DNA from: Paenibacillus_V sp046244365
Lineage (GTDB): Bacteria; Bacillota; Bacilli; Paenibacillales; NBRC-103111
NCBI RefSeq assembly: GCF_046244365.1
Contig: NZ_CP176395.1
Location: 4,712,001-4,776,000, forward strand
Length of the DNA: 64,000 nucleotides
Direction: 5' to 3'
In this document: piece by piece, positions 26,174 to 35,164 of the stretch
Layout of the letters: each line of letters starts with the position of its first letter
How positions within the stretch are numbered: the first letter of the stretch is position 1
Program-made: the position numbers and the translations under genes
Notes under the pieces: generated by a model
Told to the model about the DNA's origin: nothing
The model's database searches: none
What the model saw: only the letters and a program-made list of their open reading frames with translations

Positions 26174-27159
26174 TGATGATTGATACGGCGGATTTGACCA
26201 AGACCTACAACGGCCGCGGCGGCTGCCGCGGCATCACCCTGCAGGTGCCGGCGGGCTGCATCTTCGGACTGCTGGGACCCAACGGTGCCGGCAAAAGCAC
26301 CTTCGTCAAAATGCTCGCCGGTCTCCACCGCCCCGATTCCGGGCGGGCTGCCGTGCTGGGGCTGCCCCTGGGCCGGCCGGAGGCACGGCGCAAGCTCGGG
26401 TATTTGCCCGAGCTGTTCCGCTTTCAGGATTGGCTGACACCGGCGGAGGTGCTTCGCTTCCATGGTCAGCTGGGCGGGCTGCGCCCGCAGGAAACGCGGG
26501 CACCCGCTTTCCGCAGCCGGATTCGGGACACTTTGGAGCTGGTCGGCCTGTCCGAAGCCGCGGATCGACGGGTCGGCGGCTTCTCCAAGGGGATGCAGCA
26601 GCGCCTCGGTCTGGCTGCCGCCCTGCTCCTGGATCCCGAGCTGTTGATTCTGGACGAACCCGCTTCTGCCCTGGACCCCGTCGGCCGCTACGAGATCCGT
26701 AGCCTGCTAAAGCAACTCCGTGGCAAAGGCGTGACGATCTTCCTCAATACCCATCTGTTGGAGGATGTGGAGGAGCTGTGCGATGAAGCCGCCTTCCTGT
26801 ATGGAGGCGAGCTGTTGGCGTCGGGTCCTCTGCACATTCTACTCAGCGGCACCGGTGATAGCGGGAACAGCGGTGCCAACTGGCGTTTCCGGCTCGGCGG
26901 CTGGCTCCCGGAGACGTGGGCGGAGCTGAACGAAGCCGTCGGCGGCGCCCTCTCCTCTCTGCTGCACCTGGTCGAAGCCGATGAGAGCGGTAACGCCCTC
27001 CTGTCCGCCCGCGTAACCGACCGGGAACAGGCCGGCTACCTGTGCTCTTTGTTTATTCGGAACGGCATGACGCTCTACGAGTCCGGCCCCGAGCCGAACA
27101 GCCTGGAGACCTGGTTCCTCCAGATGACGAAGTCCCGCCAAGGAGGTGTTACGAAATGA
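26170..27159 (+). CDS. ABC transporter ATP-binding protein
   Basis: 329 residues. Walker A GPNGAGKST, signature FSKGMQQRLGLAAALL, Walker B LLILDEPASALDP and H-loop NTHLLEDVEELCD are all intact. A 100-residue C-terminal extension follows, as in ABC-2 drug or copper (NosF-like) systems. Starts inside the previous stop (ATGA) and ends inside the permease start (ATGA), so the four genes are tightly coupled. Confidence 0.93.
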   Translation: MMMIDTADLTKTYNGRGGCRGITLQVPAGCIFGLLGPNGAGKSTFVKMLAGLHRPDSGRAAVLGLPLGRPEARRKLGYLPELFRFQDWLTPAEVLRFHGQLGGLRPQETRAPAFRSRIRDTLELVGLSEAADRRVGGFSKGMQQRLGLAAALLLDPELLILDEPASALDPVGRYEIRSLLKQLRGKGVTIFLNTHLLEDVEELCDEAAFLYGGELLASGPLHILLSGTGDSGNSGANWRFRLGGWLPETWAELNEAVGGALSSLLHLVEADESGNALLSARVTDREQAGYLCSLFIRNGMTLYESGPEPNSLETWFLQMTKSRQGGVTK

Positions 27160-28001
27160 CTATGTACATCTCTGCCACCTTCAAGGAGCTGACCCGCAAG
27201 CGGGTGTTTCTGGTCACGCTCATTCTGACCTTCGTTTTTCTGGTTCTGTTCGTCTTCGGGGTCCGGGAGATCGCCGGCACGGTCGGGCAGAATGCGACTT
27301 CCCCCGCCGAACGGATATTGAACAGCATGGTGATGATGGTGCTGGGGCTTTTTTTCGCACAATTTCTGGCGTCTTTCTTCGTGCTCTTCTCGGCCATGGG
27401 GACCGTCACGGGCGAACAGGAGAACGGTCTGCTGCTGGCCGTCGCCGCCCGCCCCATCCCCCGCTGGAAGCTCTATCTGGCTAAATGGCTGGGCCACGCC
27501 GTCTGGATCGCCGTGTACAGCACTGTCCTGTTTGTGTCCGTGGTTTGGACCATCCACAGCCAAGCCGGGCTTCCCCTACGGGTAGAGGAACTGCTGCGCG
27601 GCTTCGGACTGTTCGTCTGGATGCCCCTTCTTCTCCTCACGATAACGATGCTAGGTTCCGTCTATTTGCCAATGCTGGGGAACGGCATCTGCGCCGCCCT
27701 GTTGTACGGGTTCGCCCTCTTCACCGGGCTGGTCGAAGGGGTATCGAGCTATAGCGGGACCCACCCTGCAGTGGAAAAATTCGTCCTTCTGACCGGGCTG
27801 CTCCTACCCACGGACTCGGTCTACCGAAGAAGCCTCTACGATCTTCTGGGGGGAGAAGATTGGGCCGGGTTGGCATTATCAGACATGGGGCCTTTCTCCA
27901 TGCCGAGTGTTCCTTCGAATGCCTTCCTCCTGTATACGGTGGGGTATGCGGCGGTTCTGCTCTTCCTGGGGTGCCGGGCGTTCAGCCGGAAAGATCTGTA
28001 G
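27156..28001 (+). CDS. ABC-2 type transporter permease
   Basis: 281 residues, about six membrane helices (VFLVTLILTFVFLVLFVFG, MMVLGLFFAQFLASFFVLFS, LLLLTITMLGSVYLPMLG). A glycine-containing cytoplasmic motif GTVTGEQENGLLLAVAARPI is typical of ABC-2/NosY-like permeases. The ATG at 27156 follows AGGAGG; the longer frame reads through the upstream ATPase gene. Probably an efflux or envelope-stress pump controlled by the ECF factor. Confidence 0.88.
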   Translation: MTMYISATFKELTRKRVFLVTLILTFVFLVLFVFGVREIAGTVGQNATSPAERILNSMVMMVLGLFFAQFLASFFVLFSAMGTVTGEQENGLLLAVAARPIPRWKLYLAKWLGHAVWIAVYSTVLFVSVVWTIHSQAGLPLRVEELLRGFGLFVWMPLLLLTITMLGSVYLPMLGNGICAALLYGFALFTGLVEGVSSYSGTHPAVEKFVLLTGLLLPTDSVYRRSLYDLLGGEDWAGLALSDMGPFSMPSVPSNAFLLYTVGYAAVLLFLGCRAFSRKDL

Positions 28002-28048
28002 AGCTTGACCCTTCCGGTGGTCGATGCTACACCTCCTCATTTTCTTGT

Positions 28049-28088
28049 ACAAGACGCCCTCCCGGCTGCCGGGAGGGCGTCTTGTATT
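28049..28088 (+). terminator. Terminator of the ECF/ABC operon
   Basis: Very stable hairpin, ACAAGACGCCCTCCCGGC / GGGAGGGCGTCTTGT, with a short T-rich tail, about 48 bases past the permease stop. Confidence 0.8.
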
Positions 28089-28175
28089 TCAATCCATCCA
28101 TCCTGAGGGAACATCTTCGAAGTAGGCACCCACTCTATTTGCTAGTTGTTCGGTTCCATCATAATACTCCATTCA

Positions 28176-28586
28176 CTACTTATTAATAACAATCGATAAT
28201 TTATAGTTTGCATGCTCGTTTAAATCTACTAAGAATTGATCCAATAATTCATTAGAAGGGAATTTACATTCTAGTAGATAACAACCGTCCCCACTAATTT
28301 TATAGTTGTTTATTGTGTATTTCTCTTGTGTTTTTATAAAAGAGAGATAAGGTTGGTGATAGGTGCTAATGGTATAGATCGTAATAAAAGCGTGCAAGAA
28401 GCACCCTAATTTAGGCTGATTAACTTTAATGGTATAACCCTCAAGCACCCCGTTATCCTCCAGTTTTGCAACTCTAGATGCAGCTGCTTGTCCGGTCAAA
28501 TGAACTTTCTCTCCTAATTCTTTCATCGTAATACGGCTGTTTTTAGATAATTCATCCAATATATTCCTATCGGTTTGATCCAACAT
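28176..28586 (-). CDS. Lrp/AsnC family transcriptional regulator
   Basis: 136 residues. N-terminal helix-turn-helix begins MLDQTDRNILDELSKNSRI and carries ITMKELGEKVHLTGQAAASR; a C-terminal RAM-like domain follows. The ATG at 28586 follows AAGGATGTG; the longest frame adds 25 residues not seen in the family. Divergent from the metallo-hydrolase at 28812, which it may regulate. Confidence 0.9.
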   Translation of the reverse strand: MLDQTDRNILDELSKNSRITMKELGEKVHLTGQAAASRVAKLEDNGVLEGYTIKVNQPKLGCFLHAFITIYTISTYHQPYLSFIKTQEKYTINNYKISGDGCYLLECKFPSNELLDQFLVDLNEHANYKLSIVINK

Positions 28587-28811
28587 GAAATCACATCCTT
28601 TGCATCGAACGAGAAATAAAATGATGTAAATTAGTTTAAACGTAGAATTCGTTGACATCAATATCCAATCAGGATGAGCGTAATCCCATGTTCACTCCAT
28701 TCACAAATCAATTTCAAAAATCAAGTTAAACCTTCAAATGACTTGATTTTATCTATGTAACAGCTAGTCCTTGATCGTATAAACTTAATTCACAAAAGAA
28801 AAAGAGCTGAA

Positions 28812-29576
28812 ATGATGAAAGTAACACAAATTAGAAACGCAACTTTAGTTATTGAATATGCAGGGAAGAAATTTTTGATAGACCCCTTTTTGGGGGAGAA
28901 AGGTGCTTATCCGCCTTTTCCAAACTCGTTAAGACAAGATCAATTTAATCCTTTGGTTAGTTTGCCGACCTCCATCGACAATATTATAAATGTAGACGCC
29001 GTTCTTGTAACCCATTTACATTTAGATCACTTTGATGAGGCTGCCAAAGAGGTCTTGCCAAAAGATATCAGAATGTTTGTACAAAACGAAGTAGAGGCGA
29101 AGGAAGTTAAAAACGCCGGTTTCCAAAACGTGGAGGTTCTACAAGAAGATACGCCGTTCGAAGGTATCCATTTAATGAAAACAAAAGGCGAGCACGGAAG
29201 AGGAGAAATATTAAAACTTACTGGTTTCGTGTGTGGCGTTGTTTTCAAACACTCAAATGAAAAAACGTTATATGTAACTGGAGATACCGTCTGGTATGAC
29301 GCGGTCCAAGAAGTAATCGAAACACACAAGCCTGAGATCATCGTTGTTAATGGTGGAGATAACCAGTTTCTTGAAGGCGGATCTCTTATAATGGGCAAAG
29401 ACGATATTTATAAAGTGTATAAGGCCGCCCCTAGTGCAAAAATCATTGTCAGCCATATGGAGGCAGTGAATCACTGGACATTAGCTCGAAAAGAATTAAT
29501 AAGCTTTATTGAAGAAAAGGGTATATCGTCCAATGTATTAGTGCCAGATGACGGCGAATCGTACAGTTTTTTCTAA
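28812..29576 (+). CDS. MBL-fold metal-dependent hydrolase (UlaG-like)
   Basis: 254 residues. Metal motif THLHLDHFD (HxHxDH), then GEHGRG, TGDTVWYD and SHMEAVNHW as later ligands. The opening MKVTQIRNATLVIEYAGKKFLIDP is typical of the UlaG/YycJ-like L-ascorbate lactonase-like branch, but many such proteins have unknown substrates. AT-rich compared with the ECF operon before it. Divergent from the Lrp-type gene. Confidence 0.88.
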   Translation: MMKVTQIRNATLVIEYAGKKFLIDPFLGEKGAYPPFPNSLRQDQFNPLVSLPTSIDNIINVDAVLVTHLHLDHFDEAAKEVLPKDIRMFVQNEVEAKEVKNAGFQNVEVLQEDTPFEGIHLMKTKGEHGRGEILKLTGFVCGVVFKHSNEKTLYVTGDTVWYDAVQEVIETHKPEIIVVNGGDNQFLEGGSLIMGKDDIYKVYKAAPSAKIIVSHMEAVNHWTLARKELISFIEEKGISSNVLVPDDGESYSFF

Positions 29577-29593
29577 AAACGGAGGGAAACAAT

Positions 29594-29627
29594 AAAAAGA
29601 GGCTCCAGACATTGGATGCCTCTTTTT
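29594..29627. terminator. Terminator after the MBL-fold gene
   Basis: AAAAAGAGGC / GCCTCTTTTT hairpin 18 bases past the stop; symmetrical enough to serve both strands, including the UvrA-like gene ending at 29710. Confidence 0.85.
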
Positions 29628-29709
29628 ACTTGGTTTAACCTCTGATTTGTTCTATTTGTCATGCTAAGAAATTACGAATCCCCTACATGACGAAAGTGGA
29701 TTTGTTTAA

Positions 29710-31965
29710 TTACATTAAGTATCTTCCCGTGATCGACTGCTCTGCATGGATGATCTGCGGAGGTGTGCCCTCGAACACTACCTGGCCGCCCTTGTTGCCT
29801 CCGTCCGGTCCCATATCGATGATCCAATCCGCATGACTGATCACTTCGAGGTTATGCTCGATAACAATCACCGTATTGCCGGCATCCACAAGGCGGTTCA
29901 TGATCTCCAAAAGGTGACCGATATCCGACATATGCAGGCCGGTCGTCGGCTCATCCATCACGTAGATACTGCCCTTCTTATGCAGCTCGCTTGCCAGCTT
30001 GATGCGTTGACATTCCCCTCCTGAGAGCGTGCTAAGCGGCTGGCCGAGTGTAATATAGTTCAGCCCCACATCGCTCATCGCCTGGAGCTTGCGCACAACC
30101 TCTTTTAGCTTAAAAAAATCCAATGCCTGCTCCACAGTCATCTCCAGCACTTCTGCAATTGACTTGCCGTTCAGCTTGTACTCGAGTACCTCTTCCTTGA
30201 ATCGTCTGCCTCCGCATACTTCGCATGGCAGCTTCACACTGTCGAGGAATGCAAGGTCCGTGTACACTACACCTAGCCCTTGGCAGTTCTCGCAAGCCCC
30301 CTTGGAATTGAAGCTGAACAAGCTTTGGTTGACCTTGTTCGCGGAAGCAAACGCTTTGCGCACATCATCCATAATACCCGTGTAAGTAGCGGGATTCGAG
30401 CGTGTTGACACGCCTACCGCCGATTGGTCGATGACGATCGCATCCGAATGCTGGCTGAGGAATACTTCGTTTATCAGCGTACTCTTGCCCGAACCGGCGA
30501 CACCCGTAACTACTGTCAGCACTCCGGTTGGAATATCTACACTAACGTTCCGCAGGTTGTGCAGCGAAGCATCCTTGATGGACAGTGTGCCGGATGGCTG
30601 CCTGCAATCGTGCTTCAGCTGAAGCGGCCGCTTCATATGGGTTCCTGTCAGCGTACTTGCCTCCAGCAGACCGTGGAAACTTCCTTCATACACGATGGTA
30701 CCGCCGCGGCTGCCGGCGTGAGGCCCGACGTCGACGATATGATCCGCCACCTTGATCACATCGGGATCATGCTCGACGACAATCACGGTATTGCCCTTGT
30801 CGCGCAGCTTCTGAAGCAATCCATTTAACCGGTGTACATCACGGGGGTGCAAGCCGACGCTGGGCTCATCGAAGATATACGTGACATCCACCAGACTGCC
30901 GCTCAGGTGCTTCACCATTTTGACGCGTTGCGACTCGCCGCCGGACAATGTATCTGTCTCACGGTCAAGCGTCAAGTAGTCAAGTCCGATATCCACCAAA
31001 TGCTGCAACCGCTCCGTCAGCGACTTGACGACCGGAGCGGCGACAGGATCGTCAATCTCCCGAATGACGCGAATGAGCTGTCCGACCTCCATGGAGGACA
31101 TGTCCGCAATGTTGTGTCCATTTATTCTGCAGCTGAGCGCTGCCTGACTGAGTCTTGCGCCGCGGCAGCTGGAGCAAGAACCCTCGGTGATGAAAGGCGC
31201 GACAGCTTTTTGTGTGCGTTCGGACTTCGCCTTCACATCCTGCTTGATGTACTTGTTTGTAAACTTCTCGATGATGCCTTCCACTGTAATATTCATTGCC
31301 TTACCGGCGAAATCCATCTCCACTTTCCTCGCCTTGGCGTACAGCAGTTGCTCAAGTTCCTCATCCGAATACTCGCTCAGCTTCTTGTCGAGATCGAAGG
31401 ACCCCGACTGCACGATCATGTTCCATTCCCAGCTGCTCACCGAATATTCCGGCAGCATGATTGCCCCTTCATTCAACGACTTTGACTTGTCCAGCGCCTT
31501 GCTCATGTCGACGCCCAGCCTGCGACCGATCCCGTTGCACTCGGGACACATGCCTTGCGGATCATTAAACGAGAACATGTACACATGCCCGACATAGGGC
31601 TGACCAACTCGGGAGAAAAGAAGACGGAGAATAGGAGAGATATCGGTAATCGTGCCCATCGTGGAATGGGAACCCCCGCCCAGCCTCTTCTGATCCACTG
31701 TAACAGCCATGCTCAAGTTCTCAATCCCGTCCGTATCCGGCTGCGGAATACGCGGCAAAAAGGTGCGGACGAACATACTGAAGTTTTCATTCAGCAGACG
31801 CTGGGATTCAGCGGCGATGGTATCGAAAACGATCGATGACTTGCCGGATCCGGATACCCCGGTGAAGATCGTGATCTTTCGCTTGGGAATGCGCAAGGAT
31901 ACGTTTTTGAGATTGTTTTCCCTCGCACCCGAGATTACGATAAATTCCTGATTCGATTCGCTCAC
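29710..31965 (-). CDS. UvrA-like duplicated ABC ATPase (UvrA2 / drug-resistance type)
   Basis: 751 residues, about 200 shorter than repair UvrA. Two ABC modules: Walker A GVSGSGKSS and GVAGSGKST, signatures LSGGESQR and LSGGECQR, zinc motifs CPECNGIG, CSSCRGARL and CENCQGLG...CEVCGGRR. The UvrB-binding insertion between the first Walker A and signature is mostly missing. That points to the UvrA2/DrrC-like group linked to tolerance of DNA-binding drugs rather than housekeeping excision repair. I prefer GTG 31965, eight bases after AAAGGA; an ATG three codons earlier sits on the ribosome site. Confidence 0.88.
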   Translation of the reverse strand: MSESNQEFIVISGARENNLKNVSLRIPKRKITIFTGVSGSGKSSIVFDTIAAESQRLLNENFSMFVRTFLPRIPQPDTDGIENLSMAVTVDQKRLGGGSHSTMGTITDISPILRLLFSRVGQPYVGHVYMFSFNDPQGMCPECNGIGRRLGVDMSKALDKSKSLNEGAIMLPEYSVSSWEWNMIVQSGSFDLDKKLSEYSDEELEQLLYAKARKVEMDFAGKAMNITVEGIIEKFTNKYIKQDVKAKSERTQKAVAPFITEGSCSSCRGARLSQAALSCRINGHNIADMSSMEVGQLIRVIREIDDPVAAPVVKSLTERLQHLVDIGLDYLTLDRETDTLSGGESQRVKMVKHLSGSLVDVTYIFDEPSVGLHPRDVHRLNGLLQKLRDKGNTVIVVEHDPDVIKVADHIVDVGPHAGSRGGTIVYEGSFHGLLEASTLTGTHMKRPLQLKHDCRQPSGTLSIKDASLHNLRNVSVDIPTGVLTVVTGVAGSGKSTLINEVFLSQHSDAIVIDQSAVGVSTRSNPATYTGIMDDVRKAFASANKVNQSLFSFNSKGACENCQGLGVVYTDLAFLDSVKLPCEVCGGRRFKEEVLEYKLNGKSIAEVLEMTVEQALDFFKLKEVVRKLQAMSDVGLNYITLGQPLSTLSGGECQRIKLASELHKKGSIYVMDEPTTGLHMSDIGHLLEIMNRLVDAGNTVIVIEHNLEVISHADWIIDMGPDGGNKGGQVVFEGTPPQIIHAEQSITGRYLM

Positions 31966-32407
31966 GCTTATCATCCTTTCGAGAGTGTTAATTTCTTCTA
32001 ATATTAACATTGAAATCATTTGTCGTGCATTACAAAATGGGGCAGCCTGAATATCACCCTATATTGTTCTAACCGGGAAGGTGAAGCGATATCTATCGAG
32101 CGACTTTACCCGTTTCGGAGAGAACTTGTCAAAATGTTCGAATCAACATAAACCGGCTGTTAAAAAGCTCCCGTTCGATAATACCGAAGCTTTATGATCA
32201 GGACTCCGTTTTTGTGTGGCATCCTACGACGCCCGTTCACCTTTGAGGTCCGGTACTTGAGCACACGCAACATAGTACACTTTATAAATATTAATATTTA
32301 CTATGTGTACTATGTAAGCTATAATGATCACAGCTCCGCTGCCAACTTTTGACTATAGAGCTTTAACGGTATAGCGGACAATCCACCATACTTAGGAGGG
32401 AAACCAT
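31966..32407. other. Long divergent promoter region
   Basis: About 440 bases between the UvrA-like and oxidase genes. Only the promoter and inverted repeat at 32270-32325 stand out. An in-frame AT-rich extension (MLILEEINTLER) upstream of the UvrA-like gene contains a small inverted repeat but is probably leader. No other gene is supported. Confidence 0.45.
32270..32325 (+). promoter_or_regulatory. Promoter with 11-base inverted-repeat operator
   Basis: Perfect arms ACATAGTACAC (32270-32280) and GTGTACTATGT (32305-32315). The second arm lies in the spacer of a TTTACT-17-TATAAT promoter (32297-32325) reading into the oxidase gene, so a bound repressor would block polymerase. The look is that of GntR/YtrA-type sites; no such regulator is encoded next to it. 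Confidence 0.6.
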
Positions 32408-33772
32408 TTGTTCGAGCAATTAAAGGCTGATTTAATCGGACGTCTCATTTTACCGGGCGAGGAAGACTATAACGATAGAAGAAAGATTTGGAACACCGCC
32501 TTCGATAAGCATCCCGCGGCGATTTTGGTTTGCAAAGCCGCTTCCGATGCTGTCGCTGCCGTAAAATTTGCCAAAGAAAAAAGCATCGCGCTAACGATTC
32601 GCGGCGGCGGCCATCATGTAGCCGGAACAGCGATATGCGAAGGCGGCATCATGGTTGATTTTTCCGAAATGCGCAAGGTGACTGTCGAATTAGAGCGCCG
32701 CGTCGTGATCGTTGAACCGGGGGCAACGCTCGGCGACGTTGATGCGGAAACCCAAAAATACGGCATGGTAACACCTACCGGAACCGTTACGGAAACGGGC
32801 ATCGCCGGACTAGCTTTATGCGGCGGAACCGGTTATTTGAGAGGCAAATACGGCTTGACTAGCGACAATATCGTATCCGCTCGTATGGTTACGGCCGATG
32901 GAGAAGCGATTACGGTCAGCGATCAGGAAAATCCCGATCTGTATTGGGCTATACGCGGCGGCGGAGGCAATTTCGGCATCGTCACTTCGTTTGAATTTCA
33001 ATTATATCCGCTTGGACCTGAAGTTCTGGCGGTCGACGTCATGTACGATTACAAGGATGCAAAACAAGTTTTGCGTAATGCCCAAGCTTTTTTGCGTACG
33101 GCACCCGACGAAGTATCCTTTAATATGATGACCTTTCAAATGCCCGCCGCTCCAGGTGTGCCTGAGTCGCTGCATAATAAGCGGGTAATCGTAATAGCCG
33201 GTTTGTATGCCGGAGATAAAGCCGATGGGGATCAGGCCGTTCAACCGCTGCGCGAATTGGCTCAACCGATCTCGGATAACACGGGAATCGTCCGATATAC
33301 GGAGCTGCAATCGAGGTTCGACCTCGCGGCGCCGAAAAATGTCGCCGTTGCAGGAACCTCGCTGTTCATTAAAGAGTTCAACGATGAAGCGATTGACGCC
33401 CTGCTCGCTAAGATCGAGCAATTGCCGAGACCGTCCTTATTGGTTCAATTCTGGGAATGCCACGGCAAAATGAATCGGATACCGTCCGACGCGACAGCGT
33501 TTGCCGTTCGGGATGCATCGTTTCTCCTTTGCTTCGATGTCGATTATCCTATGGAAGAAGAGCAGACATACAAGGAATGGATCGAATCCGCTTATGAAGC
33601 GATGCTGCCGTTTTCGCTTCGCAAAACATCCTATCTGAATACGGTCCGGAACGACCGCCAAATTACAATAGATACATATGGGGACAATTACGGGAAATTG
33701 GCCGCCTTAAAGCAAAAATACGACCCGACCAACCTTTTCAGGCATAATCATAATATCGAGCCGCAGGCTTAG
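32408..33772 (+). CDS. FAD-linked oxidoreductase, berberine-bridge enzyme type
   Basis: 454 residues, TTG start seven bases after AGGAGGG. PCMH-type FAD domain with IRGGGHHVAG, whose first His is the usual 8-alpha flavin attachment site, then GLALCGGTGYLRGKYGLTSDN and IRGGGGNFGIVTSF. The C-terminal BBE motif (YDPTNLFRHNHNI) is present. No signal peptide. Family members oxidise sugars, alcohols or alkaloids; substrate not inferable. Single gene between its own promoter and terminator. Confidence 0.9.
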   Translation: MFEQLKADLIGRLILPGEEDYNDRRKIWNTAFDKHPAAILVCKAASDAVAAVKFAKEKSIALTIRGGGHHVAGTAICEGGIMVDFSEMRKVTVELERRVVIVEPGATLGDVDAETQKYGMVTPTGTVTETGIAGLALCGGTGYLRGKYGLTSDNIVSARMVTADGEAITVSDQENPDLYWAIRGGGGNFGIVTSFEFQLYPLGPEVLAVDVMYDYKDAKQVLRNAQAFLRTAPDEVSFNMMTFQMPAAPGVPESLHNKRVIVIAGLYAGDKADGDQAVQPLRELAQPISDNTGIVRYTELQSRFDLAAPKNVAVAGTSLFIKEFNDEAIDALLAKIEQLPRPSLLVQFWECHGKMNRIPSDATAFAVRDASFLLCFDVDYPMEEEQTYKEWIESAYEAMLPFSLRKTSYLNTVRNDRQITIDTYGDNYGKLAALKQKYDPTNLFRHNHNIEPQA

Positions 33773-33787
33773 CCCCATTGTAACCGC

Positions 33788-33823
33788 CAAAAACTCCGCT
33801 TCCTAATCGAAGCGGAGTTTTTG
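33788..33823. terminator. Bidirectional terminator
   Basis: CAAAAACTCCGCTTC / GAAGCGGAGTTTTTG hairpin between the oxidase gene and the convergent HesB-like gene. Confidence 0.9.
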
Positions 33824-33867
33824 TATCGGATGTATTCATTCCTTCATAATGACCACTTCCGGCAATC

Positions 33868-34149
33868 CTATAACTCCCCGCGGACAAACCCGATTTCATC
33901 ATGGCGGCAATCGATCGTCAAATTGCGGCCATCTAGGTGCCATAAATCGTTTTCTTCGATGAAAAATGTAATGCCGCCGTATTCATTCGATATTGCGGGA
34001 TAACGCGGATCATCTCTCGTAATGCCGAATGCGAATGCATCTTCCCCGCCACCGCTGTACCTGACATAAATACGTATGAAGTCTCCCTCGCGATACCCCC
34101 AATCCTTCCGGAAACAATCCACTGCGGCATCCGTAACGATCAGCTTCAT
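33868..34149 (-). CDS. HesB/YadR/YfhF-like small protein
   Basis: 93 residues. MKLIVTDAAVDCF at the start and IRIYVRYSGGGEDAFAFGI in the middle match the Firmicute HesB/YadR/YfhF branch (YneR-like) of the A-type iron-sulfur fold. The Cys residues that define IscA scaffolds (CxC near the C-terminus) are absent; only isolated Cys residues remain, so scaffold function is uncertain. The ATG at 34149 follows AAGGAGG; the longest frame extends 37 residues without support. Confidence 0.82.
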   Translation of the reverse strand: MKLIVTDAAVDCFRKDWGYREGDFIRIYVRYSGGGEDAFAFGITRDDPRYPAISNEYGGITFFIEENDLWHLDGRNLTIDCRHDEIGFVRGEL

Positions 34150-34336
34150 AATGTTATCCTCCTTAAGAATCCTTCTATCCGTTCCTAATAACGCAGACTG
34201 CTTTTTCTGATTATAGGCTCCGATGGATGCAGATGTAAACATAATGTCATAGCCGGCCATACGTTTGCCAGCATCAGTCGCATTTTACCGCTTTGCCCCG
34301 ATAACGGCGGTCCGAAAGCCGGCTCCGCAGCCGTAC

Positions 34337-34364
34337 TTGTCAACCTGATGTATTGTGTTAAAAT
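34337..34364 (+). promoter_or_regulatory. Promoter of the SufR-like regulator
   Basis: TTGTCA, 16 bases, TAAAAT, ending 70 bases before the inferred TTG start; AT-rich downstream. Confidence 0.55.
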
Positions 34365-34433
34365 ACTTTTTATAAATAAAATTTAAATAAGTCCCGATTG
34401 TACTATGCAGTTCTAAATAAGGTGGTGATCCCT

Positions 34434-35075
34434 TTGCAGCCTAATGCCGATTTATCGACCCGTGATACGATATTGCATTTGCTAAAAACAAATGACGAGC
34501 TTACCGCCAAAGAACTTACGGATCGGCTGGACATTACGTCCATAGCCGTCCGCCGTCATATCGACACGCTGGAGCGCGACGGATTAATCGAATCGAGAAT
34601 CATACGGCAGCCGATGGGCAGGCCGACTGCCGCGTACCATTTGACCGATCGCGCCGACGCGCTGTTTCCGAATAAATATCACGCTGTCGCCCTCGACTTG
34701 CTCGACGAGCTGGTGAAGGAATCGGGCGAGAGTATGGTCGAGCGATTGTTCGAACTCCGCAAAGAAACGCTGTATAAGAAGTATGCAGACATGATGGTAG
34801 ACAAAGACTTTCATGATAAATTATCCGCGCTTGCCGACATCCAGAACGAGAACGGCTACATGGCGGAATTGCAAAAAAATAGCGATCACGAATACGTTCT
34901 GATTGAGCATAACTGCCCGATCGCGCAAATCGCGAATCAGTACACCCATGCCTGCCAATGCGAATTACGTTTGTTCGAAGCTTTGCTGGATGCGGATGTC
35001 ACCTGTCCGGAATGCTTGGCCAAGGGCGGCAAAAAATGCGTATATCGAATTCGGACGCGCAACCTCCAATCCTAG
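34434..35075 (+). CDS. SufR-like iron-sulfur helix-turn-helix regulator
   Basis: 213 residues from a TTG at 34434, eight bases after AAGGTGG. N-terminal winged helix (LTAKELTDRLDITSIAVRRHI). The C-terminal half has cysteines spaced HNCPIAQI...HACQCELRLFEALL...TCPECLAKGGKKCVY, as in SufR-like repressors that bind a cluster. Divergent from the HesB-like gene, which it may sense or control. Confidence 0.82.
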   Translation: MQPNADLSTRDTILHLLKTNDELTAKELTDRLDITSIAVRRHIDTLERDGLIESRIIRQPMGRPTAAYHLTDRADALFPNKYHAVALDLLDELVKESGESMVERLFELRKETLYKKYADMMVDKDFHDKLSALADIQNENGYMAELQKNSDHEYVLIEHNCPIAQIANQYTHACQCELRLFEALLDADVTCPECLAKGGKKCVYRIRTRNLQS

Positions 35076-35116
35076 AACTTCAAATCATTTCCTGCATTTG
35101 GAACATACCTTATTTT

Positions 35117-35158
35117 CAAAAAAACGCCAATCGATGTATAACATATCGATTGGCGTTT
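35117..35158. terminator. Bidirectional terminator between convergent genes
   Basis: AAACGCCAATCGAT / ATCGATTGGCGTTT hairpin with A/T tails on both sides, between the SufR-like gene and the MFS gene. Confidence 0.9.
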
Positions 35159-35164
35159 GGATTG

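Noticed and set aside
33868..34260. 130-residue version of the HesB-like protein
   Set aside because: The extra 37 residues cover the AAGGAGG ribosome site of the inner ATG and have no family similarity.
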